From positions 21,621,913 through 21,685,912 of the forward strand of contig JAAALK010000086.1 in the NCBI GenBank assembly GCA_019279435.1: a stretch of 64,000 nucleotides of DNA, in the 5' to 3' direction. How positions within the stretch are numbered: position 1 is the stretch's first letter; each line of letters starts with the position of its first letter. Below are positions 12,031-22,025 of the stretch, in pieces. The translations under genes were made by a program, and so were the position numbers. The stretch comes from Zizania palustris. Taxonomy: Eukaryota; Streptophyta; Magnoliopsida; Poales; Poaceae. The notes under the pieces were generated by a model that was given only the letters and a program-made list of their open reading frames with translations, did not search any database and was not told the origin of the DNA.

Positions 12031-12374
12031 GGTGGTGTTTGGTTCCCCGGACTAAAGTTTAGTCCGTGTCACATCGGATGTTTGGACATCAATTTGAAGG
12101 ATTAAACTTGAACTGATTATAAAAATAATTACAGAATTGGAGGATTATTCACTAGACAAATTTTTTAAGCCTAATTAATCCATGATTAGCAAATGTTTAC
12201 TGTAGCAACACATTATCAAATCATGGCGTAATTAAGCTCATTAGATTCGTCTCGCGAATAATCCACCGATTATGAAATATGTTTTATAAATAATCTACAT
12301 TTAATACTCTAAAAATCATCCAAACATCCGATGTGACGGGACTAAAATTAGGAACTAAAGAACCAAACACCCCC
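12031..12374 (+). mobile_element. Tourist-like MITE, 344-bp family, copy 2
   Basis: Begins GGTGGTGTTTGGTTCC and ends GAACCAAACACCCCC-like. TTA triplets flank it at 12028-12030 and 12375-12377. Same length and internal order as the copies at 7079 and 20110, including ATTCGTCTCGCGAATAAT. No coding capacity. Confidence 0.8.
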
Positions 12375-12377
12375 TTA

Positions 12378-13294
12378 GCCTAGTTCGGTCTACCATGTGC
12401 TGAAATTTGCTACGTGGTCAAGATAGGCTTGTCTATCAATTTAAACAAAATTGAATATATTGTACTCTACAACATGATACAATAAGTTCTTCTAGCACAG
12501 TTGGCAAAGTAAACCATCACTCTGAATGCATTAGCATGGGATCAAGGTCAGCCCTGACATTTTGTGGCCCGGTACGGAACAGAAAATAGAGACCTCCATT
12601 CACCATAAAAATACAAAATAATATTGAAAAAATTAGTGTCATTAATGAATCTCACACTAATAAGTTTAAATACAAAGGAGAAATATCTCTAGATTATTTA
12701 AAACAATTTCTTCTAACAGACCTGTTGTCCATGACTTGTGACTAATTTGCAACTGGGTTTTATTAATACTTATGAGGCCTATTAGCATACTAAATTTTGG
12801 AGGCCCCCTACTTTCGGAGGCTCGGTGCGGTCACACCGCTGGCACTAGCCTAAGGCCGACTTTACATGGGATAACATCATAGGATTCTGATCCTATTGTG
12901 TTGGCCTTCAAGATCGGACTAATGATTAATAGGGATGGTCATGGGGGTTCGTATTTCATAGTCAGAAGTGAGATTCTTGGATTTATGATGGTGAAATTTT
13001 CCAGGTGAATGGCCGAAGTAGTCGTGGCTCCTAGATCGGCCGACACATGACTATTTTTTAAAATTTTTGAAATTGTGTACAGATTTGATTTTTTTAAAAA
13101 AATATATTATTTAAAAAATCGATAAAGTACAACAGTTTCAAATCAATTGTATATACAAGAATTTTTTGTTAGATATATATACAAAAAATTTTGTTGCAGG
13201 GGTAAATGCTGCTACCACCCTTTTCGAAAAGGAAACCAATTAAGGTAACACGTACGCCAATTTCTCCGGGAATTATTGGTGACATAAATCCAAC
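12378..13294. other. Intergenic, no gene recognised
   Basis: AT-rich sequence up to the retrotransposon insertion site. No gene or defined repeat is supported. Confidence 0.4.
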
Positions 13295-13299
13295 CAAAA
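13295..13299. repeat. Target site duplication CAAAA (left)
   Basis: The five bases CAAAA directly precede the 5' LTR and recur directly after the 3' LTR at 18684-18688, as expected for integrase-mediated insertion of one Ty3-type element. Confidence 0.9.
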
Positions 13300-13562
13300 T
13301 GTCACGAACCCGACGTCCAGGGCGTTGCCGGATACGCTGGAGGAAGCTGGCGGGAAGGAGGCTCGCGCCAGGAAGCCAAGTGTGCGTTTCTGTGGGCCGG
13401 AATGGGCCAAATGACTGATGTAATAGCCCATGTGATGGAGGGTATAAATACTGTCTGTGTTGAAAACGCTGAACATGGCGATATGAACTAAGGCGGCGGC
13501 TGGCTTGGCGATTGCAGTGATCGTCCAAGAATTTTCCTCCAAATTGTGAGTGAGTTCTATCA
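13300..13562 (+). repeat. 5' LTR (263 bp)
   Basis: Starts TGTCACGAACCC and ends GAGTTCTATCA. A TATA box (TATAAATA, 13443-13450) sits inside and would start the genomic transcript shortly downstream. By base-by-base reading it is identical to the 3' LTR. Confidence 0.95.
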
Positions 13563-13565
13563 ATC

Positions 13566-13577
13566 TGGTATCAGAGC
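13566..13577 (+). other. Primer-binding site, initiator methionine tRNA
   Basis: TGGTATCAGAGC, three bases after the LTR, is the standard plant site complementary to the 3' end of initiator tRNA-Met, which primes minus-strand DNA synthesis. Confidence 0.9.
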
Positions 13578-13759
13578 TGGCGTTTTGATCCACATCCTCT
13601 TGGCTTGGCTGTAAAAATCCCTGGGGAGAGGTTAGGGTCCGCAAGAAATTGTGGAACCTGTAAATAATTCCTCGATCTGGTTAGCCGAGCTCGGAGGGAT
13701 CAACGCGAGTTGTGATCCTGGAGAAACCCACGTACATCACCCGGCAGGCTGCGCGGATC

Positions 13760-16700
13760 ATGGAGACGGAGAGTAAATTCGATATTCTGTTGAGAAAGTT
13801 CGAAGAGGGGCGAGTTGATTTCTCAAACCTCAAGACCAAGATGGAAGAAGGGCATGCAGATCTCTTGTCGCTCAAGGTATCCGTTGAATCTTGGATGCCT
13901 AGCGTTGAGAGGAGGATTGAGGACCTACATGCCACCGTGGGAAAGCTTCAGATCAAGGTTGAAAGGATGGAAGAAATCAAGGATCCAGAGGAAGAGCAGG
14001 GCCTTCCCTCAAATGGTTCACACCGCAGCCTACCTTCTACGGGAATGGATTTCATCAGGAAGGCCAAGGAAGATGGTGGTCGAAGAGAGGTAAACCTAAT
14101 TACTCCTCCTGTTGGCAACCCAAATCCTCGCCAAGGGGTGGTTCCAGGCGTATTCGGGGTCGAAACATCAGGGTACCAGGGATCTGGGTTTATTGGCATG
14201 GGAGCATTGCCGGCTATGAACTGCCCCCAGTTTGACGGCGATAATCCTCAAATGTGGCGATGCAACTGTGAGAATTACTTTGAGACCTATGGGATACATC
14301 CAGGAAATTGGGTTAGATTGGCTACTCTCAGTTTCGTGGGGAATGCGGCATTTTGGCTACAATCCGTAAGAACCCAGATTGCTGGCATATCATGGGATTC
14401 TCTGTGTGATCGTGTTTGCGCACGATTTAGCCGGGATAAGCAGCAATCTCTAATTCGCCAGTGGTATGCGGTGCAACAAGAAGGGACCGTTGCTGATTAT
14501 GTCGAGAGGTTTGATGCCTTAATGCACCAGTTAATGGCTTATGATAATGCTCTCACCCCCATTTATTTTGTTACCCGATTTGTTGAAGGTTTACGAGCTA
14601 ATATTCGAGCTGCAGTTATGATGCATCGGCCTCCGGATCTAGATGCTGCTTGTGCTTTGGCCTTTTTACAGGAAGAAGCCTCAGAGGGAATTAAACAGAA
14701 GGAGTATTCAAGGAACAGTACCAACTCTTCTACTAAAACATATCAAAGGGCAGGGCAGTCCACTACTATGGTGCCAACTAAACCAATTCAGGGAGTGGGA
14801 ACCGATATCTGTCGAAGTGTTGAAGGTTATGCCCCAAGTCATCGGGAAGACAGAGTGTCAGCCCTTCGAGCTTACAGGCGCTCAAGGGGACTCTGTTTTG
14901 TGTGTGGAGAGCGCTGGGGTAAGGATCATAAGTGCTCCTCATCTATCCATCTGCACATAGTTGAGGAACTACTCCAGGCCATTCAAGGCGATCCCGAAGA
15001 TGATGCATCGGGGGATCAACCAACTAACCCCACTGAAGACACTTTGATGGCCATATCACAGCAAGCCTTGGTTGGGACCGAATCGGCTCAAACAATCCGA
15101 GTCCGAGGATGGATCCAAGGAACTGAATTACTCATGTTGGTTGATTCAGGTAGCACGCATTCTTTCATTGACGAGCAGTTAGGACTGAAACTGGAAAGGG
15201 TCACAGCATTGCCAAGAGCTATACATGTAAGAATTGCTGATGGGGGATACTTGTCGTGTTCAAAGGTGGTTACAGCTTGCCAATGGAGATTGCAAGGGCA
15301 AATTTATTTGACTGATTTCAGGTTGATTGCCTTGGGCAGCTATGATGCAATCCTGGGAATGGATTGGTTACAGCAGTACAGCCCTATGAAAATCGATTGG
15401 GTACAAAAGTGGTTAGAATTCAACCATAATGGCCAACCTGTAAGAGTGCAAGGCATAACACCTCAACTTTCCAATTGCCACTGCATCACTAGAGAACAAG
15501 CAGAGGAGTGGTACAAGCAGGAATCACTGATGTATGTAATCTGCCTATGTGCTTGCAAACTTGAATACGAAGGGAATGTTCCACCTGAGATACAACAGTT
15601 ATTGGACAACTTCCAAGATATCTTTGAAGAGCCAAGGGGCCTTCCTCCTAGGCGTAATTGTGACCATAGTATACCATTGTTACCGGAAGCCAGGCCCGTG
15701 AACATTCGGCCTTATCGATACAACCCAGCTCAGAAGGATGAAATTGAGAAACAAGTGAAGGACATGCTGCAATCAGGCGTCATTCAGCGGAGCACTAGTG
15801 CTTATTCCTCACCAGCATTGTTAGTGAGGAAAAAAGATGGAACATGGCGCATGGTAATTGATTACAGACGGTTAAATGACATTACAATCAAGAGTAAATA
15901 TCCACTGCCGGTCATTGATGAGCTCCTAGATGAGCTACAAGGATCTAAGTACTTTTCCAAATTGGATTTGCGTTCTGGATACCATCAGATCAGATTGGCT
16001 AGTGGAGAGGAGCATAAAACAGCCTTTCAGACACACACAGGACATTATGAATACAAGGTGATGTCATTCGGGCTCACTGGTGCGCCGGGCACATTTCAAG
16101 CAGCGATGAACACTACTTTAGAACCGGTGCTACGGAAGTATGCGTTGGTCTTCTTTGACGACATACTAGTCTATAGCCCAGACTTGAATTCTCATGTGCA
16201 ACACTTACAACATGTCATGGCACTCCTTCGGCAACACCAGTGGAAGGTAAAACTAAGTAAATGTTCGTTTGGACAATCCAGCCTTTCATATTTGGGACAT
16301 GTGATCAGCTCGGAAGGGGTTTCCACGGATCCAACCAAAATACAGGATGTTCTCAATTGGCCAAGGCCACAAACAGTTAAACAGTTGAGAGGATTCTTGG
16401 GTTTGGCCGGCTACTATCGCAAATTCGTAAAGGGATTCGGCATAATAAGTAAACCGTTAACTCAATTGTTGAGGAAGAATTCATATTTTACATGGAGTCA
16501 AGACACTGAATGTGAATTCATAGCCCTGAAACAAGCATTAGTTAATGCCCCTGTTCTTGCACTCCCAGACTTCAACAAAACATTTGTTATTGAGACTGAT
16601 GCTAGTGAGAGTGGAATTGGTGCTGTTTTATCCCAAGATGGACACCCCATTGCATATATCAGTAAGGCCCTAGGACCACGAACTAAGGGGTTGTCTGTGT

Positions 16701-18535
16701 ATGAAAAGGAGTGCTTGGCTATATTATTAGCTGTCGATTACTGGAGATCATACTTACAGCATGGAGAATTCTACATCTACACTGACCACAAAAGTTTGAT
16801 TCACTTGTCGGATCAAAAACTGACCACTCCGTTGCAACAGAAGGCGTTTGTTAAACTGTTAGGACTTCATTACAAGTTGTGTTATAAACGGGGCCGTACA
16901 AACAGTGCCGCTGATGCCCTGTCCCGGATTGCCGATAGCGAAATTGTTGAACTTGTTTCGATGTCCAGCTGCCAGCCCCAGTGGTTGGAAGAAGTGAGTA
17001 AGGGATATTTACAGGATACCTACAGTTCCCAATTAATCACTGAACTAACTCTTGACCCGACAACTCGAGAAGGTTTTACATATCAAGGTGGACTACTTCG
17101 TTACAAGGGTCGAATCTGGGTCGGCAACAACCCTGAATTGCAGAGTAAACTGATCACTGCCCTACATGACAGTCCAGTGGGTGGCCATTCCGGATTTCTT
17201 GTCACCTATCACAGAGTTAAGAAGCTTTTTGCTTGGAAGGGCCTGAAGAAAAGTGTTCAACAGCAACTGAAACAATGTGTTATTTGCCTGCAAGCCAAAC
17301 CAGAGAGGGTTCGATATCCAGGGTTACTACAGCCCTTACCAGTGCCTGAAGGTTGTTGGCAGCTTGTCACACTTGATTTTATTGAAGGATTACCGAAGTC
17401 TGAAGGACATAACTGTATTTTGGTAGTCGTCGACAAATTTTCCAAGTATGCTCACTTTGTTCCCCTGCATCATCCATTCACTGTCAAGGAAGTTGTGAAG
17501 GCCTACATGAAGGATGTGTATAAATTACATGGATTGCCTAGAGCGATAATATCTGACAGGGACAGGATCTTCACTAGCATGTTTTGGCAGCAGCTATTTG
17601 AAAGTTCTGGCACTGCCCTGCACTTGAGCACTGCTTACCACCCACAAACGGATGGCCAAACTGAGAGGGTGAATCAGTGTCTCGAGATTTACTTGCGCTG
17701 CTTCACGCATTCTTGCCCAACTAAGTGGATGAGATGGCTTTACCTAGCTGAGTATTGGTACAACACTAGCCCTCATTCTTCGCTCAAGAAAACTCCCTTT
17801 GAAGTATTGTATGGGCATTCTCCCAGGCAACTTGGTATTGATGCTAGTTCTTGCTCTGTTCCCGATCTTGTTACATGGCTAGCTGACCGAACAGTGATGA
17901 ATCAAGCCCTGAAACAACAGTTACATCGTGCTCAGCACCAAATGAAGAGACAGGCTGACAAAAAGAGAAGTTTCCGAGAATTTCAGATGGGCGATTGGGT
18001 TTTTGTCAAATTACAGCCCTATGTCCAGAGTTCAGTGCAAAGGAGGGCTAATCATAAGTTGTCCTTTCGGTATTTTGGTCCTTTCCAGGTGATTGCAAGA
18101 ATAGGCGTCGTGGCCTACAAATTACAATTGCCAGAAACAAGCAGTATACACCCCGTATTCCATGTGTCGCAGCTGCGAGGGGCACCTGGAGCTCCGGTGA
18201 ATATGCAAGATCAGACTACTTCTGTCCCAACTGATGCTCTTCCTTTTCAGATTTTGGATTACCGAACAGAAGGCGTTACCAGTGACTCGGGAGTACAAGT
18301 GCTGGTGCAATGGAGCCCGGCGGTTGCCACAGAAGCTACTTGGGAAGACATCGACGACCTTCGGCGCCGTTATCCACATGCGTTGGCTTGGGGGCAAGCC
18401 AATTTTCAAGGGGAGGCGATTGTCACGAACCCGACGTCCAGGGCGTTGCCGGATACGCTGGAGGAAGCTGGCGGGAAGGAGGCTCGCGCCAGGAAGCCAA
18501 GTGTGCGTTTCTGTGGGCCGGAATGGGCCAAATGA
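13760..18535 (+). CDS. Chromovirus Gag-Pol polyprotein with chromodomain (1591 aa)
   Basis: A single uninterrupted frame encodes the whole polyprotein. Codons upstream to 13712 are open but start with GTG, so the ATG at 13760 (METESKF) is preferred. Domains in order: coiled N-terminus and Gag capsid region; zinc knuckle-like CFVCGERWGKDHKC (about 379-392); aspartic protease DSGS (462-465); reverse transcriptase with FFDD (D800, D801); RNase H starting near D947 in ETDAS; integrase with an HHCC-type zinc region and catalytic D1206, D1266, E1302 (D,D35E spacing intact); and a chromodomain at about 1495-1540 (FQILDYR through WEDIDDL), which in chromoviruses is thought to steer insertion to marked chromatin. 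The last 37 or so residues are encoded by the 3' LTR itself. No frameshift or stop separates gag and pol, so processing must rely on the protease. All catalytic residues I can identify are present. Confidence 0.95.
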   Translation: METESKFDILLRKFEEGRVDFSNLKTKMEEGHADLLSLKVSVESWMPSVERRIEDLHATVGKLQIKVERMEEIKDPEEEQGLPSNGSHRSLPSTGMDFIRKAKEDGGRREVNLITPPVGNPNPRQGVVPGVFGVETSGYQGSGFIGMGALPAMNCPQFDGDNPQMWRCNCENYFETYGIHPGNWVRLATLSFVGNAAFWLQSVRTQIAGISWDSLCDRVCARFSRDKQQSLIRQWYAVQQEGTVADYVERFDALMHQLMAYDNALTPIYFVTRFVEGLRANIRAAVMMHRPPDLDAACALAFLQEEASEGIKQKEYSRNSTNSSTKTYQRAGQSTTMVPTKPIQGVGTDICRSVEGYAPSHREDRVSALRAYRRSRGLCFVCGERWGKDHKCSSSIHLHIVEELLQAIQGDPEDDASGDQPTNPTEDTLMAISQQALVGTESAQTIRVRGWIQGTELLMLVDSGSTHSFIDEQLGLKLERVTALPRAIHVRIADGGYLSCSKVVTACQWRLQGQIYLTDFRLIALGSYDAILGMDWLQQYSPMKIDWVQKWLEFNHNGQPVRVQGITPQLSNCHCITREQAEEWYKQESLMYVICLCACKLEYEGNVPPEIQQLLDNFQDIFEEPRGLPPRRNCDHSIPLLPEARPVNIRPYRYNPAQKDEIEKQVKDMLQSGVIQRSTSAYSSPALLVRKKDGTWRMVIDYRRLNDITIKSKYPLPVIDELLDELQGSKYFSKLDLRSGYHQIRLASGEEHKTAFQTHTGHYEYKVMSFGLTGAPGTFQAAMNTTLEPVLRKYALVFFDDILVYSPDLNSHVQHLQHVMALLRQHQWKVKLSKCSFGQSSLSYLGHVISSEGVSTDPTKIQDVLNWPRPQTVKQLRGFLGLAGYYRKFVKGFGIISKPLTQLLRKNSYFTWSQDTECEFIALKQALVNAPVLALPDFNKTFVIETDASESGIGAVLSQDGHPIAYISKALGPRTKGLSVYEKECLAILLAVDYWRSYLQHGEFYIYTDHKSLIHLSDQKLTTPLQQKAFVKLLGLHYKLCYKRGRTNSAADALSRIADSEIVELVSMSSCQPQWLEEVSKGYLQDTYSSQLITELTLDPTTREGFTYQGGLLRYKGRIWVGNNPELQSKLITALHDSPVGGHSGFLVTYHRVKKLFAWKGLKKSVQQQLKQCVICLQAKPERVRYPGLLQPLPVPEGCWQLVTLDFIEGLPKSEGHNCILVVVDKFSKYAHFVPLHHPFTVKEVVKAYMKDVYKLHGLPRAIISDRDRIFTSMFWQQLFESSGTALHLSTAYHPQTDGQTERVNQCLEIYLRCFTHSCPTKWMRWLYLAEYWYNTSPHSSLKKTPFEVLYGHSPRQLGIDASSCSVPDLVTWLADRTVMNQALKQQLHRAQHQMKRQADKKRSFREFQMGDWVFVKLQPYVQSSVQRRANHKLSFRYFGPFQVIARIGVVAYKLQLPETSSIHPVFHVSQLRGAPGAPVNMQDQTTSVPTDALPFQILDYRTEGVTSDSGVQVLVQWSPAVATEATWEDIDDLRRRYPHALAWGQANFQGEAIVTNPTSRALPDTLEEAGGKEARARKPSVRFCGPEWAK
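18408..18416 (+). other. Polypurine tract
   Basis: AAGGGGAGG lies just before the 3' LTR, in the position that primes plus-strand DNA synthesis. It also lies inside the polyprotein frame, because coding continues into the LTR. Confidence 0.65.
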
Positions 18536-18683
18536 CTGATGTAATAGCCCATGTGATGGAGGGTATAAATACTGTCTGTGTTGAAAACGCTGAACATGGC
18601 GATATGAACTAAGGCGGCGGCTGGCTTGGCGATTGCAGTGATCGTCCAAGAATTTTCCTCCAAATTGTGAGTGAGTTCTATCA
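18421..18683 (+). repeat. 3' LTR (263 bp)
   Basis: Same sequence as the 5' LTR by eye. The polyprotein frame runs into it and stops at 18535, so its first 115 bases are both LTR and coding. A TATA box (TATAAATA, 18564-18571) lies beyond the stop. CAAAA follows at 18684-18688. Confidence 0.95.
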
Positions 18684-18865
18684 CAAAATTAATTAGCCCA
18701 AACTGCAAAGCAACGAGGTCCCATGATTTTTACTTTCTTTTTAGCAACTAACACAGGGTAGGGTCCCATGGGCGAGATGCTGATCTGGTTATTCGTGCGG
18801 CGCGGTGGTCCAATTTAACTTGAGCCGACGTACATGTTGCTACGGGTGTGTATTTAACTGAATCG

Positions 18866-19049
18866 ATAGTTGTTTGGTTGCTGTCACAAACCGTGGTAAG
18901 ATTTTTTTGTTCTACATATCAATAACTTTAAAAAGTATGATACAAATTTTTTAGACTTATCAAAGTGTGATAAAGAATTTAATAATCTCACTTTAGACAA
19001 GTGTGCGTGACAACATTTATTGGTAAATGGTGGCTAGCAACCAATCAAG
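18866..19049. repeat. Small TIR element, partner of 61021-61205
   Basis: The ends TTGTTTGGTTGCTGTCAC and GGCTAGCAACCAATCAA form an imperfect inverted repeat. Related sequence, with the characteristic phrases for 'caaagtgtgataaa' and 'gacaagtgtg', is found in the opposite orientation near 61.1 kb. Non-coding; superfamily not determined. Confidence 0.5.
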
Positions 19050-19719
19050 CTCTTAATAAATCGCTTTATCTCCCTCCAAGCGTTTCAATGTGAACAGTTG
19101 ATGCCACATTGGGTGGTCATTATCGGCCACTTACCACCAATTTACCGCCACTTTCCGCCTCCAAATGATTATGGTGCGGTATACTTTCAGATCCCAGTGT
19201 TACAGGCGCCCGGTAAAATTCAATTTATAATCGGAGAAGTGTTCGTCGAGTGTCAGGTTTAAAAACACTCCGCGAACAGTTTACACTAAGCGGCGCTATT
19301 AATTATCATTGATCAGTATGCACTTTGCTGTCTAATCCGGTAGAATTGCATGATTGGTTTGTTTAGATACTTGTGTGTCGTTACTGGCTTGCAGCTTGGT
19401 TACCCTTCAGAGCAATCTTTCTCATTTCTGTTCTTTTATTTTGACTCGTCGCCAACCTTTATGTGCTCCGATTGATAATTACTAAATATCGAGTTATACT
19501 TAATTTGTAATCTTAATTATAATTTTCATAGTATAATAATTCCAGAAATAGTAATTATAAATATCGAGGTGTACTCACAGCAGAGTCTTATGTTTTTTTC
19601 ATAATTTGATAATTTAATATGTTTGTTTAGTAAAAGTTGAGTTATATTCGACCAATGAATAAACATAAAATTATATTTAGTTAAATATATAATAGCATAA
19701 ATGGACGTCACAATGACTT

Positions 19720-20105
19720 CACAAAGCTAGAGTCATTAACGTTAATCTTCGGTTCGAGCTGACCACTAGATCACAAAGCTAGAGTCATTGACGATAATCT
19801 TCGGTTCGTACTGACCACTAGATCTGATGTGGCAAGAGAGCTCGGCTCTAGGTGTTGGAGCCAAGCTCTAAACAACTACATATCTCTAGTGTGAGTGAAG
19901 AAAGCTAAATTATTATTGTGGGCCATGACATCTTCTTCATATCTGCAAGGGGTTTCTCTATTAGACCGTGACATACTTTCAGCTGTTTTGAGTGCTAGTA
20001 TGTAGTTGTTGTAGAGCTTGGCGCTAACGAGTCTTTTGTGCCGAGCTCGCTTGCCACGTCAAATCTAGTGGCCAACACGTATCGAAAAATGGCGTCAATG
20101 ACCTG
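19720..20105. repeat. Foldback element with a 52-bp tandem duplication
   Basis: Positions 19720-19771 and 19772-19823 are near-identical 52-bp copies (ACAAAGCTAGAGTCATT...). The region downstream to about 20105 folds back: sequence around GATGTGGCAAGAGAGCTCGG on the left matches the complement of CCGAGCTCGCTTGCCACGTC on the right. Arms of about 100 bases with a short spacer suggest a Mutator-like or unclassified MITE. Confidence 0.5.
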
Positions 20106-20109
20106 TTAA

Positions 20110-20453
20110 GGGGGTGTTTGGTTCTATGGACTAAAGTTTAGTGTGTGTCACATCGAATGTTTGGACATCAATTTTAAGGATTAAACTTCAACTGATTATA
20201 AAAATAATTACAGAATTATAGAATTATTCACGAGACAGTTTTTTAAGTCTAGTTAATCCATGATCAGCAGATGTTTACTGTAGCATCACGTTGTTAAATC
20301 ATGACGTAATTAGGCTCGTTAGATTCGTCTCGCGAATAATCCACCAATTATGAAATGAGTTTTATAAATAGTATATATTTAATACTCCAAAATAACATCC
20401 AAACATCTGATGTGACGGGACTAAAATTTGGAACTAAAGAACCAAACATGGCC
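20110..20453 (+). mobile_element. Tourist-like MITE, 344-bp family, copy 3
   Basis: Begins GGGGGTGTTTGGTTC and is flanked by TAA at 20107-20109 and 20454-20456. The right terminus is slightly decayed (CCAAACATGGCC). Same length and orientation as the copy at 12031. Confidence 0.8.
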
Positions 20454-20456
20454 TAA

Positions 20457-22025
20457 GACTCAGCGCAAATGGCATTAGCGCTAGGCTTTGGGTGTACCTC
20501 TAAAACAATTTTTTAAGATCTATTTGTAAAATAAGTTTTTTTTAAAAATACTAAATTAAAAAAATTGCTGCTCATTTATAAGGGTCATTGGCCCCTCATC
20601 CGAAGCAAAATAATTATATGGTTTATCAGGGCCTAAGTGTAAAATGCATGCCGCAATGGCACGTGGGACAGCGTGGCACGTGCCGACATGCGCATGACAT
20701 CGGGCCTCACTGTCCTTGTTCCAGAGAAAGTTTTTACACAAGTTTACTCTTCGTTTTCACACCGTTGACTTCAGTAAGTTTTATTTAATTCAACGACAAA
20801 AATATTTTTAGCAAACATTGTTGAATTCTTCCCCGGTGTTTTTAGCATATTTCCTGTCGCATGCATACAGTTTTTACTAATGCACTAGTGTTTAATTACC
20901 TCCGTAGAATATTTGTCACGGGATATTGGACGTGCCAAAACTAGCTTTGACCATTCATTTTTTTGTTAGTAATATTACGAATTGTTCGTTTTTTCTACAA
21001 AGTTTCCAATTTTTACGGTCACTTTTCAATTATTCGATCACCAATATTAATTTAAAATATTACTATTTAGGAGATCGATAATATTATACCATAACATAGC
21101 TAGTACACAAAAATCTCGAATTTTTGCCTTAAATAATATTTTTTAAAAAAGAAAATTTCAAATATGTATGACGATTTTGAAGAATTGCAAAAATGAGCGC
21201 TGATCGGTAGTTGAAGTGTCGACTGGTGCCACGTTAGCTCCAGTAAGTACTTCAAGTACCGACTAGATGCTACCCTCTATCAGATTCTGCCACGGCAACT
21301 CCAGTCTGCACTTAAATGCCGACTGGAGCTGTCGTGGCAGACCGGCGCCTACTTCTGCATTTTTTCAAAATCACCATACAAGTTTGATTTTTTTTTAAAA
21401 AAAATTATTTTTTTTAAAAAAAATCCAAAAATCTCTACATTGAAGACGCAAGGAGTTAGCAAAATACTCGAATAACCGCACAGCGACACAATAACAACGT
21501 TTATACACACTGCAAAAAAGATAGAGAATTCCCCCACGGCAAAAAAAAAAAGAAGAAGAGGAACAAAACACTTCTGATCTCTGCTCCATGTTGCTGGAAA
21601 TGTATGTAAATTGTTGTATACCCGTATACAAATTACAAACTTGTATACCGCCGTCGCCGGAGGGGAAGGAGAAAGAAAACAGAGACACCAGAGAGTACAC
21701 TGTTACATCGATGTACAATTCTTGCTTAACACGACGAGATGACCTATAAAATAAGTTACCCGGACTCATCTCCTCTACCAACCCTTGTGCTTAATTGATT
21801 CATCGGGTTAAGGCCAGGGGAGATCAGAGCGGGCTCTTATTACATAAAGAAATCAATAAATAATGGAATGGCACGGGAGAATTAATACAAGGTGAGATGA
21901 GTGAGCATGAACAGTCGTTGGTGATATGATGCAAGGTGTAACTGTGTGATGGTGGTGGTGGTGATGCAGTGAGTGTTTTTTACTTTTTTTTCTCTGAAAC
22001 GCGTACGTTCTGGCTGATGCGCACA
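20457..22025. other. Intergenic and 3' flank of the trihelix gene
   Basis: Contains a degraded foldback repeat at about 21151-21390 (listed separately). The last 300-500 bases before 22026 probably hold the 3' UTR of the minus-strand trihelix gene, but no polyadenylation signal can be assigned with confidence. No other gene is supported. Confidence 0.4.
21151..21390. repeat. Foldback repeat, copy A (partner 27192-27416)
   Basis: AT-rich arms (TTCAAATATGTATGACG on the left, ACCATACAAGTTTGATTTTT on the right) enclose about 200 bases with repeated phrases of the type 'cgactggagctg' and 'cacttaaatgccgac'. The same arrangement occurs at 27192-27416. Non-coding MITE-like element. Confidence 0.5.

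Larger units (their letters stand above)
13300..18683 (+). mobile_element. Complete Ty3/gypsy chromovirus LTR retrotransposon (5384 bp)
   Basis: A full-length element in the plus orientation. In order: 263-bp LTR (TG...CA), primer-binding site, one long gag-pol reading frame with a chromodomain, polypurine tract, and an identical-looking 263-bp LTR, bracketed by CAAAA. Small size, short LTRs, an initiator-Met tRNA primer site and a C-terminal chromodomain fit the Reina-type chromoviruses; that clade call is an inference. LTR identity and an uninterrupted frame imply very recent insertion and possible activity. Confidence 0.95.

Noticed and set aside
13712..13759. Upstream extension of the retrotransposon polyprotein
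   Set aside because: The extension begins with GTG. The first ATG in frame is at 13760, which is a better start.
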